Of a stretch of 64,000 nt of DNA, positions 54,878-64,000 are shown piece after piece (within the stretch, counting starts at the first letter, position 1; every line of letters begins with the position of its first letter). Made by a program: the position numbers and the translations under genes. The notes below the pieces were generated by a model. It did no database searches and was not told the origin of the DNA. It worked only from the letters and a program-made list of their open reading frames with translations. The stretch is from Cladosporium sp. IMV 00045 (taxonomy: Eukaryota; Ascomycota; Dothideomycetes; Cladosporiales; Cladosporiaceae), in assembly GCA_001931905.2 (NCBI GenBank), contig MSJI02000551.1, positions 1-64,000 of the forward strand. The letters run 5' to 3'.

Positions 54878-56789
54878 TTAAGCCTGCCAACTCGCCGCGA
54901 CGCCACGACGTCCAGGCCTCGCCGCTCTCCACCTCGAAGGCCTGTTCGGACGACTAGGTCTGTTGGGCCTTGAAGGTCTGTTCGGGCGGTTTGGTCTGGC
55001 CGGTCTGGCGGGGCGGGAGGGGGAGTCGTTAGAGGAAGGAGAGGAGTCGGCGGAAACGACTTCGGAGGATGAGTCTGAAGAGGAAGAGCTGTCCGAGGAA
55101 GTTTCTTCTGACGAGACGACGTTGGAGGTCGAGCTGCTGACGCTGCCGCGGCAGAGGTCTCCGAGGTCGGAGCTGGGGTAATACACTCGGGGCATGCCGT
55201 CGCCCATGGGGACGTTGATGTTGCTCTGGTCGTCGACGCTGAGCTCGGTGCAGGAGAAGAGTTCGGTGACGCGCGAGCCGGACTGGTACCAGGAACGAAT
55301 GGATTGGGTGTAGTTGTCGCCTTGGGAGCCTTTGTTGGAGAGGACGGTGAGGAGCTTGGCTTTCTTGACGGCGATGGTGGTGTCGTCGGTGTGCACGACG
55401 TTGGCCGCCGTGGTCAGGAAAGATTGGTCGTCGCGGATGGCGTTCTTGCGGGCTTTGTTGAGGTTGGCGACGAGTTTGTAGAGCTGGCTGTCAGTGTTGT
55501 AGCCGGAGAACCAGAGCGCTTCACGGTTGTACGGGTCGTTGGCGCCGCCGCGGGCATCGTAGTGTTGCTCCTGGCCTTGGTACAGGATGGGGATGCCGTC
55601 GGCGACCATGGTGTACGTGATGACGTTGGCGGCTGCGGCAATGTCACCATTCTCGGCCGGGAAGCGCGGGTTGTCGTGGTTCTCGCTGAAGGATCCTAAT
55701 AGAGAAATGTCGTTGCAGGTGTTCTTGGTCTCGTCAATTGACTCGGCGAGGTTAGACATGCTGCCGCTTGTGCTCTTGAAAGCATTGATTAGTGGGAAAT
55801 ACACCGGGTAGTTGAACACGCCAGGCAGGTAATTCTGATAGTCGCAGACGAGATCTGCGCCATTCTGAAAAATCTCGCCGACCATGTACATGCCACCCGC
55901 TGCACTAACGAAGCCATCCCAGAAGCTCTTCTCGACTTGCAACACGGTGTCAACTCTCAAGCCATCGATCGAGTAGTTCGATGTCAAGCTTTCGATCCAC
56001 GCATTGTATCCGTCGCGAACAGGTTGACTGGAAGTCTTCAAGTCGGGAAGAGGCACTTGCGATCCACCTACCCAGCACTCGGTGAGTTGTGCCTGCATAA
56101 GAAGTGAGCTGGATGTTCTATTTCCATGTTGCTAAAATTTATATCGTGTTAACTTACAGTATCACCAAGGTCATTGTAATCAATCTCGCAGTACGGTGTG
56201 TTATAATATTCCTCACGATTGAAAGGGTTAAATTGAGAATAATCGACCGTGTCAGGAGGACCATTCCAGCCATTGTGATTAACAACAATATCAACCATGA
56301 GATACTGCAATCCAAGCGTCAGCAAATCCATTCCAAATCGATCGATCGGATCAAAAATCCAACTCGACAAGACAAGAACAAGAAACATACCATTCCACGA
56401 CCATGCAGCGCCTGCGCGAGAGCCTTCAAATCGTCCTCGGTGCCAAAGTGGGAGTTGACACTGTAAAGATCCTGCTGCCAGTAACCATGGTAAGCCTCTC
56501 CGTACGCGGTGTCGCCCTCGATGTTCTTGGTGACGGGCGAGATCCAGACGGCGTCGAAGCCCATGCCCTGGATGTAGTCCAGCCGGTCGATGATGCCGGT
56601 CCAGGTCCCGCCGCAATACTTCCCGTCTGCTGTGTTGCACGTGGCGGTCGTGCTGCCATCCGGTCGGGCGAAGCGATCCGTGAGGAGTTGGTAGACGCTG
56701 CGGCTTCGCCATTCTGCTGGGCTGGCGGCGAGGGTGGTCGATTGGTAGAGCGCGAGGCTCAATGCGCCGTAGACCAGCTGAGAATGCAT
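54878..56789 (-). CDS. Secreted GH13 alpha-amylase with Ser-rich and RPx-repeat tail
   Basis: Three exons, 56789..56391, 56304..56158 and 56092..54878 (introns 86 and 65 bases), encode 586 aa. Signal peptide [21 protein letters not shown]. Taka-amylase-type regions: [11 protein letters not shown] (region I), [10 protein letters not shown] with nucleophile D230 (region II; the usual KH is LQ), VGEIF with acid/base E255 (region III) and [10 protein letters not shown] with D322 (region IV). The barrel is followed by a beta-domain, then a Ser-rich linker and nine RPA/RPN/RPS tripeptides, ending RGVAASWQA. No CBM20 and no GPI signal. It hydrolyses internal alpha-1,4 links in starch or glycogen outside the cell, or remodels wall alpha-glucan as some fungal paralogues do. 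The changed region II may alter specificity. Confidence 0.92.
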
Positions 56790-59538
56790 TTTTCGATTCG
56801 TTAACTGAAGTGGCGTGTGAATAGGCAGTGAAGCAGAGCCTAATCAATATGTACCATTGATGGTAGACTTCCAACTCGGTTACCCGTCGTGATTGTGAGA
56901 CAACGCACGGTGGTCGTGGTTGCGGTAGGTGATGACGATGACAAGCGAAGATGGACGATGAAACCAAAAGTGACTATACATGGGAACGTTCCACCTCTTT
57001 ATGGTGTTTCTGAATGTGCCCTTCACATGTCTCCGACCCCCTTCCCTTGTAACAGATGATCAAGGAAAGCAGGCGCGCATATCACCCAGCAGCTGCTAGG
57101 CGGAGCTACTCGACCACCTTTGTCCGCATTAGTTCGACGACGGGCTGGAAATCAGAAGGAGGCAATGCCGGCGCCAATCTCATCTGTAGAACTAGTCTTG
57201 GCGCTTGGTTCGAGCAGGTGGACACGAGGTATCAGCGCTTAACACAGTAGTCCGGTTGCAAGGCTAGATGGGAGAAGGGAATCTTGCACCGATGCACGTC
57301 TTCGAGTCAAACCGTCGTCACGCACGGTCGATCTCTACGTGCCAACATATCCTTGGGAGAGGGGCTGACCGCAACGGGACCACGCGTGCGACTAGCCGTA
57401 GCTCTAATGTGTAGAACATGTTTTTTACTTGATCAGCTAGTTGTTGGTTGCTGGTGGCACGCAGTCGGCCGGTCGACAGCGAGGTCTCGAAAGTTGTCTC
57501 GGGGCGGGCGTAACCGGGGTCAGTTTGAGATTTGCCGGCCGTTGAAACCATTAGGCTCGGCCTTCCATCCTTCCAAGGACCTTTCTACTGGATGTAGACT
57601 GGTAGAAGCATCACGGAGACAATAATCCCTCGACGCAGGTGTCGACGGCTGTAACGCTGCAGAGGCAAGCGTTGGCCGAAAATCACGTCCCGAGTGGTCA
57701 GACCTCGACCGCCAGATGACAGTATGGCGGCGTCAGGTAGCCGGGCGGCAGCAGTAGTAGGAGCCGTGAGGCCTAACGGGCAGCCAATCCTGTGCTGTAG
57801 TCACGGTGAGGTCAGGACAGAGTGACAACGAAGAAGCAAGGGGCATGGAAGAAGGAAGAGGCCCATCGCAAGCGCCACGCGCGAAATCGAAAATCCTCCC
57901 GACGACCAATTTCCAGCGTCGAACCACTCACGACGGCCAGCAGGCCAACGCGCCCCGGCTGAAACCAGACGTCACCTCCTCTTCTTCCTTGCGGTGATAC
58001 AAGTACTCGATACAAGTACATCCAGCCCGTCACGACGTCCGGAGACTTCTGCACATGCGTGTCAGGACGGCCGCAGAGTCAGCAGCGTCGGCGGCCTGAT
58101 GGCGATCTGCCAGCTCAGAGTAGTATGAGCTGAAAACAGCAGGTGATTACTGATGCATACATGGAAGAAGTATGACGATATAACCAGTAGCTTCAGCAAC
58201 TGGATGGAAGTGTCGTCGTCGAAGGCACTCCCCAAGAGAATGATAAACTCTTAGACTCGCCTTAGTGTACGATCGTGACCCAGGAGCCCGTCCGCGTGCC
58301 GCTGCCCATTAAACACACCTCTCCCAACACAGCATCAAGGCCACGACCCTTACTGTAGTAGCACCAACCGAGCGGCACATGTGGGCATGCGATCGTGAGG
58401 GGCAGCAGGGCAGAGACCCGATCGACACCGCCAGAAGCGAACGGCACAACGGTGGCAGGGTCAAAAGTGACATGCCTTCGGTACATGTACATACGGTAAG
58501 GCTAGTCATCCGGGTTGTTTTCTCCAAGCAGGCCCCCAAACCATCCAAGCAAGCAATCCTACTCGTCATGCATGCATACCTACACACGACCTTATATCCC
58601 ATACGCACACACCTGCATACCTAACCTGCATTCTCCATTGCGGGGTGACCCCAATATCCGCATGCACGTGTAGCCTTTCAACCGGCTGACCTTCTTTTTC
58701 TTTTCTATCCGAACACATTTTCCCTTGCCGTAACCGGCCATTGTAGCTAAGCAGCACACGTAATATATTAAACCCGCGCTGTGTTGTTTCTGCATCGTCA
58801 TCGAATAGCAAGTCGGAGCCACGCAACGGGGCTAATGCTGTTGACGATGAGACAAGGTCTCAAAAGGACTGTTGCGCGTCGTTGTGCGGTGCAACGGTGG
58901 GATGGGAATGGGATTCTTGCGATATTTCTGCTTGTTGCATACATTTACGAGGTGTGCTAGGTTCGGACATCAAACCTCATGGAGATGAGGTGCGTTGGAA
59001 GATATTTGACATGTGAAGAGGGGGAAATGGTGGATCAACCTTCGTGATGTTTTTGGGAGAATTTCTTTCTTCGATATAGAGGCCTTCTCATGTACGCCGG
59101 CTGTGGAAAGCTACCGCCAAAAACGCTGCACCAAAGGAACAAAAGAAACATTCGAAAAACGACAAAGAAGATGCCATGCTGCTCGAAAAAGGCCGGAGAA
59201 AAGAAAGTCACGCTCTCTGGACGCAGACTTTCAACAGGAGAGAGGACTTATTCCCGCCGAATTTGGATTTACATCAGGCGGTCCCGTCCGCGCCCAGAGA
59301 TCATCAGAGTACGCGACCCGTGCAGATTCTCGAGGCTGCAGCTTGCGACCTTGACATGACTCGGCAGTGTCGATGGGCCGGTCGATATGCGACGAGGAGG
59401 ATGGAGAAAGAAATCCCTCGTGGGAGGATATCCTTGTCCACACGAACGGGATGTGGGGAACCTGCCTGACTGGGAGAGTGCATTCCAATCACCGGCGGCT
59501 GATCAATTGCTTTGCGCTCTCGGCGCACTATTGACATC
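56790..59538. other. 2.75-kb intergenic stretch
   Basis: Amylase promoter on the left, MAPKK 3' end on the right. Frames such as 57284..57625 plus and 59013..59354 plus have no domain, poor composition and no splice support. CGG triplets occur, but no exact AmyR-type CGG-N8-CGG pair was established by eye. Confidence 0.4.
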
Positions 59539-61034
59539 TCATTGGTAGGAGTTCACATGCTGATACTGCCGTGAGCCGTCAAAGCCCTCAGGGCGAGGTG
59601 CTCTGCGGTACATGTCGCTCCTGTCACTGCCAGCGGTGTCGGAGCGCTCTCTCTCGCCTCTTCTGCTGCTAGGTGCCTGCCTGATGGGAAGATCCATCTG
59701 CTGGATGCTGCTTGGGTTTTGTGCGCTGCTAGTTCGCGTCGGGTACGCTGGTCTTGCGGTGGAAGGTGCTGAGCTTCCGTTCGAGCTGGTTCCTGATCTC
59801 ACACCGCCAGCAGATGTCGTGCGCTCAGGCATGTCGGCAAGATCGTCACTGCGGAGAAGCGCCTTCGAAGAGGGGCTGAGAGGAGGAACAAGGTGGCTTT
59901 TGCGGTTTTGCTTCTCCATCATGCTGACAGCCCATTGCCGCAAGTCGACCGGGGTGCGCTTCGCGGCTTGCAGGAAAGGATCCGCCTCGAAGAGCTCTCT
60001 CGGCGTTGGGCGCTCATCGGGGTTTTTCATAAGACACTTCGCGATGACGTCCTCCAAGATCTTCGGGAAAGCGTCGCTCTTTGGAAGCTTGGGAGACGGC
60101 TCAAGCACGATCTGCTGCAGTAAGTCAAGAATGCCCTGAGGGCCAGCTGCCTCCTCATCGTCCTCGCTGTCGATGCTGAAAGGGAATTTGCCAATCGCCA
60201 GTTCCATTAGTGTCAGGCCGACACTCCACACGTCGCTCTTCACCGTGTACGGGCTCCCCTGAATCCTCTCTGGCGCCATGTATGTTCCCGTGCCAACAAA
60301 AGTATCCGCAACACTGTTTTCCAACTCGCTGCTAACGCCAAAATCGCAAAGTTTGATTTCACCTCTACTGTTGATCAGCACGTTCGACGGCTTGATGTCG
60401 CGGTGCATGATCCTGTGTGTTTGGTATAGATATGTCAGACCGCCGAGCACGGCTTCTGCGATCTTTCCGAGGACGTCGACGCGGACTGGGCCGAAATTCT
60501 TCGATATGCTGTCGAGGGAGCTAGGTGGAGTGGTTGGTCAGTGACACCTGCTTCAAAGTCTGCATGAAGCGAGGACTCAGTCCAGACTCACCCGACGTCC
60601 GCGTATTCCATGCACATTGTGACGTCTCCTGAATCATTCATGAAAGCGCCGTAGAACTCGACAATGTAAGGTGAGTTACACTCGAACATGATCTGTAGCT
60701 CACGCACGATCCGCTTCCGCACCTCCTTCTTCGCCTCGACGTGGATAATCTTCCTCGCCATGACCAAGTTCCTCGGCTTGTGCAGCACCTTGCTGACTGT
60801 TCCTCCGTTGCCTGCGCCGAGGTCTCGCAGCACCTCCAAATCTTCGCTCCGGAGGTCCAACCTGAACTCGACGCCGATCTCCAAGGTGTCGGGTTTGTCA
60901 TTGTTTGGGTTACCCAGGCTGCCGGGGACTTGGGAGTCTTCGGCCGAGGGCGCTGGTGTCTTCGGCGTTGCGTTCAGTGCCAGGCCCTTGACGTTCTTGC
61001 GCTTCATCGTCTTCGCCTTGAACTGGTCTGACAT
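59539..61034 (-). CDS. STE7: MAP kinase kinase, Ste7 type
   Basis: Two exons, 61034..60592 and 60520..59539, with a 71-base intron (GTGAGT..CCTAG), give 474 aa. The N-terminus MSDQFKAKTMKRKNVKGLAL is basic and could hold a MAPK docking site, as in fungal Ste7 homologues. Kinase landmarks: GAGNGGTVSKV glycine loop, MARKIIHVE with the ATP-binding Lys, HRDIKPSNVLINS catalytic loop, CDFG, an activation segment ENSVADTFVGTGTYMAPER with Ser and Thr sites in MAPKK spacing, and DVWSVGLTLMELAIGKFP. The C-terminal 150 residues are Ser/Arg-rich and disordered. It would relay from a Ste11-type MAPKKK to a Fus3/Kss1-type MAPK for mating and invasive growth. Confidence 0.92.
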
Positions 61035-62311
61035 GATTGCGGGGATATGGCCGCTTCGCGCGGCGGGCGTGGAGGGGTCGTTGTTGGCCTGGTCTCAGGG
61101 AGAGATGTTCGAATCGGTAGGATAGAATGACTCTTGCTGCTGGAGTGGCAGCTCGAGAAGTAGGCTTGGATCGGGGATGCTCCGTTCTGGTCGGTCTAGC
61201 CGATTGCCTGGCCGCTGTTCACTAACGTTTGGGCGTCGCTTAAGGTTTGGAGCGATCGATGTAGGCGTATGTTGCCGCTTGCTGGTGCAGGTAGACGACG
61301 GGCGCCCTTCGAAGCACCTAGAGGTAGATTTGCGAGGTGCAAAGCAGCGATGCCGAGCTCGATATGCCCTCGGTCGGGCTGGAGAGGATGTTGCGTAGAG
61401 GTAAAAGGTGCGTATGTTTGTGAGGTATGGTTGGTAGCTGGAGGGGGAGAGTCCAACAAGGGTTCGCCGGGCCGCTTTATTGGGCCGCTGTCACGATCGT
61501 TCCTTCCTGTCGTTCTCGTTCGGCGCCAAAACTTCGAAAACAGCAAAACGACGCCGCTGGCAAGAGATATATTGACAGTCCGTTACAGATGTTGGAAGGA
61601 TTTGGTTGTGACAGACGTCAAAAAAGGAGTCGACTTTCGTACGAGACGAGACCGTAGTCAAGTAAAGTAGCTGAAACATTCAAGTGTTTCGAGCGACAGA
61701 GGCGAGTACGGAGATTGCCAGCGCCGGCACTATTGGTGGCTTCACGAATACGCTTCCTGTTATGGACGAAGACATGACCCAAATGGCTATATCGGCACAT
61801 GACTATTGACTGGACTATTGAGCTCTCATCAACCATTCTGATCTCATGTGTGCAGTCGAACGCCTGGTTGGTAAGCTACGGAGATATGTCCACTGTGAAA
61901 GGGGAAATGTGTGGTATAGGCAGCTTTGGTAATATCGTTGTGAGCACATGTAACTGAAAGGAATTTTGAATTCAATAGACACGTGAAGAATCAAGTGATT
62001 TCGCTGAACGAGTGATTGCTCTCACATGCATGTATGCGTCCGCATGCGAGCTGTTTCCGAATCACGTGATCTTCGCTGCACCTTCCTCCGCTGCCAGCTT
62101 CTCAATCCTGGGAGCGTTTCTTAGACGGAACTCGTCAACACGACCAACGACCAACGCGACAAACCCCATCCAATAATCTCGAGTCTTTGCGCGGGCGCTC
62201 TGCATCGACTGCTGCCTGCTGTGGCTCAACTACTCGGACGACTCTCAAACATCTTCATCAACAACATCAAACTCGACCATCCCTGCCCTTGCTTGACGCC
62301 AGTGAACAGCC
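61035..62311. promoter_or_regulatory. Divergent promoter of MAPKK and SPT6
   Basis: About 1.28 kb between two start codons facing away. A 133-codon plus frame at 61269..61670 lies in the presumed MAPKK leader and has no domain. No other gene seen. Confidence 0.45.
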
Positions 62312-64000
62312 ATGGCCGACTTCTTTGACGAGACCGCCGACGTCGCGAGCGGAGAGGAGGAGGAAGAGGAGGAGCTCGATGAAGAAGGACAGCCCGTGCA
62401 GCGCCGCTCCAAGAACCCCGACATGAACGACTCAAGTGAAGAGGAAGATGACGATGATGAGGAGGCTGAGCGCGAGATCCGCGAAGGCTTCATTGTGGAT
62501 GAAGACGAGGACGACGAGGAAACAAAACAACGTCGGCGCGAAAGGCGCGAAGAGAGGAAAAAGCGCCGGAGAGAAGAGGCCGAAGACGACATCCTCGACG
62601 ACGAAGATCTGGATCTCATTGGCGCCGATCGCGAGGAGCAGCCAGCACAGAAGTCTAAGTACAAGCGCCTGAAGCGCGGTCACAGAGATGAGCGACATGT
62701 GAGCGAATCGCGCGGTGTCGAGGACATCTTCTCGGATGACGAAGAGGGCGGAGATGGCGCTGGTGCTGGGCGCAGTCGAGGCGCTTTTGGCTTTGGCGGC
62801 GATGAGATGGACGATTTCATTGAGGAGGATGAGTTCCCTGACGAGGAGGGCGAGAAGATGCGCGAGGACCTGGAGATCAGACAACCCTCGAAGGCTGGCT
62901 TTGCCGATCTCCAAAACCTCAAGGAGCAAGGCCTGGACGATGCAGATCTCGAGGACTTCCGTGGCGCCTTCGGCGATGGTAACGAATTCGAATGGGCTCT
63001 GGATGTGGAGAAGGACTTGCATGCTGAAGAGGACGACCCGGACAAGCCCATTGAGCTCAAAGACGTTTTTGAACCCTCGCAACTCGTCGAGAAGATGCTT
63101 ACGGAGGAGGACAACATCATCCGCCTCACTGATGTTCCTGAACGCCTGCAAATCGCACGCAAGCCATACAAGGATCTATCTGAGCTTTCAGAAGAGGAGC
63201 AGGCTGAGCGCATGACCGAGGAGGCCAAGTGGATTTCAAACACCATGTTCCCACAGCAGCAGCTTCCTGGCTCAATGCGCGAGCCTTTCGAGCAGGCTGT
63301 CGCCAAGGTCCTCTACTTCATGAATGTCGAGGACTACGAGCCTGCTTTCATCTTCCAGAATCGCAAGGACTATCTCATCCACTCCGAGCAAGTACCACTT
63401 CCTCCCGACCCTTCGGACCCTAACGCGCCGCCTTACGAGATCAAAGCCGAGAAGCTGCTGAGCCAAACCAATCTCTGGGAGCTGCTCGATTACGACCTCA
63501 AATACCGAGCATTCGCCGAGAAGAGAGAGGGCATTCGCAAGAGCGTGGAAATGTTGAAGGAGATGAATCCCGAGTTTAACGACACCATTTTTGACGACCT
63601 CATGCCAGATGCTATCGAGATTGAGGACCTTCAGGATCTGCAGGATTACCTCAATTTCCAGTACTCGCAACAGCTCAAGGATCTGAGCACTGCCGAAGCC
63701 GAGACCAACGGAACACAGAAACGTGCTAGAGGCACGCGCAGCATCTGGGACAAGGTTCGCGCCGGTAACGCATACCATCTTGTGCGCGCCTTTGGTATCA
63801 CAGCGGATGCCTTTGCGCAAAACACTTCCAAGATTGGCCGCAAGAACTACACAGAGGACCCCGACGTCAGGCCTGACGACATGGCCGACACCCTGGTGCA
63901 GGAGCCTGAGTACAGGACTGGAAAGGAGGTGCTGCACTCCGCTCGAGCAATGTTTGTCGAGGAGATCGCAACAAACCCCCGCATCAGAAGACACCTCCGA
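62312..64000 (+). CDS. SPT6: Transcription elongation factor SPT6, N-terminal part
   Basis: The frame opens at ATG 62312 (MADFFDETADVASGEEEEEE) and stays open for 563 codons to the window edge, so the gene is cut by the window. The N-terminus is very acidic with scattered basic patches, as in Spt6 (Spn1/Iws1 and nucleosome-binding region). From residue about 255 comes the helical start of the core: LTEEDNIIRLTDVPERLQIA, EEAKWISNTMFPQQQ, VLYFMNVEDYEPAFIFQNRK then DYLIH, LWELLDYDLKYRAFAEKR and, near 535, EVLHSARAMFVEEIATNPRI. These match the helix-turn-helix/YqgF-leading part of Spt6. It is a histone chaperone travelling with RNA polymerase II. No intron is seen in this portion. Confidence 0.95.
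   Translation, partial: MADFFDETADVASGEEEEEEELDEEGQPVQRRSKNPDMNDSSEEEDDDDEEAEREIREGFIVDEDEDDEETKQRRRERREERKKRRREEAEDDILDDEDLDLIGADREEQPAQKSKYKRLKRGHRDERHVSESRGVEDIFSDDEEGGDGAGAGRSRGAFGFGGDEMDDFIEEDEFPDEEGEKMREDLEIRQPSKAGFADLQNLKEQGLDDADLEDFRGAFGDGNEFEWALDVEKDLHAEEDDPDKPIELKDVFEPSQLVEKMLTEEDNIIRLTDVPERLQIARKPYKDLSELSEEEQAERMTEEAKWISNTMFPQQQLPGSMREPFEQAVAKVLYFMNVEDYEPAFIFQNRKDYLIHSEQVPLPPDPSDPNAPPYEIKAEKLLSQTNLWELLDYDLKYRAFAEKREGIRKSVEMLKEMNPEFNDTIFDDLMPDAIEIEDLQDLQDYLNFQYSQQLKDLSTAEAETNGTQKRARGTRSIWDKVRAGNAYHLVRAFGITADAFAQNTSKIGRKNYTEDPDVRPDDMADTLVQEPEYRTGKEVLHSARAMFVEEIATNPRIRRHLR

Noticed and set aside
56790..57600. AmyR-type CGG-N8-CGG sites before the amylase
   Set aside because: CGG triplets are present but no pair with the correct spacing could be confirmed by eye.
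61269..61670. 133-codon plus frame upstream of SPT6
   Set aside because: Arg/Gly-rich shadow in the MAPKK leader region without domain.

Overview
The window is nuclear DNA of a filamentous ascomycete. Genes lie on both strands with short intergenic gaps, and introns are short (51 to 92 bases) with GT..AG ends. Many products belong to Pezizomycotina families: a fungal rhodopsin-domain membrane protein, a SUR7/PalI-type protein, a giant DUF6606/DUF3638/DUF3645 protein and a PARP fused to an E2-like domain. A Dothideomycete is my best guess from protein style; that is inference, not proof.

Layout. 0-6.8 kb (all minus strand): acetolactate-decarboxylase-like protein, mitochondrial seryl-tRNA synthetase, rRNA helicase SPB4, TPT/SLC35-type transporter. 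8.6-14.4 kb (plus): OPT transporter, small Cys-rich protein, SUR7/PalI-type membrane protein, SAM methyltransferase; the last two have apparent frameshifts. 14.4-18.1 kb is an accessory-looking patch: a broken 27-residue-repeat protein, a truncated SF1 helicase, a zinc-finger-like fragment, tandem repeats and a pair of about 110-130 bp direct repeats. 18.2-28.6 kb: a 3-dehydroshikimate-dehydratase-like enzyme and the roughly 3060-codon DUF3638 gene, interrupted by one and perhaps two in-frame stops. 31.3-38.7 kb: rhodopsin-domain protein, PARP-E2 fusion, COG-like coiled-coil protein. 39-57 kb leans towards carbohydrate and solute handling: secreted aldose 1-epimerase, MFS transporter with a divergent flavin-reductase-like protein, sugar transporter, aquaporin, secreted alpha-amylase; an F-box/LRR pseudogene and a His-rich unknown lie among them. 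59.5-64 kb: Ste7-type MAPKK and, divergently, the start of SPT6, which runs off the window.

The most striking pattern is uneven gene integrity. Seven fast-evolving or dispensable loci carry frameshifts or stops, three of them TGA codons where CGA is a simple ancestral guess, while the conserved genes are intact across many kilobases. This looks more like real decay in expendable genes than random base-calling error, but resequencing would be needed to settle it. I saw no CRISPR array, rRNA, convincing tRNA or intact transposon.
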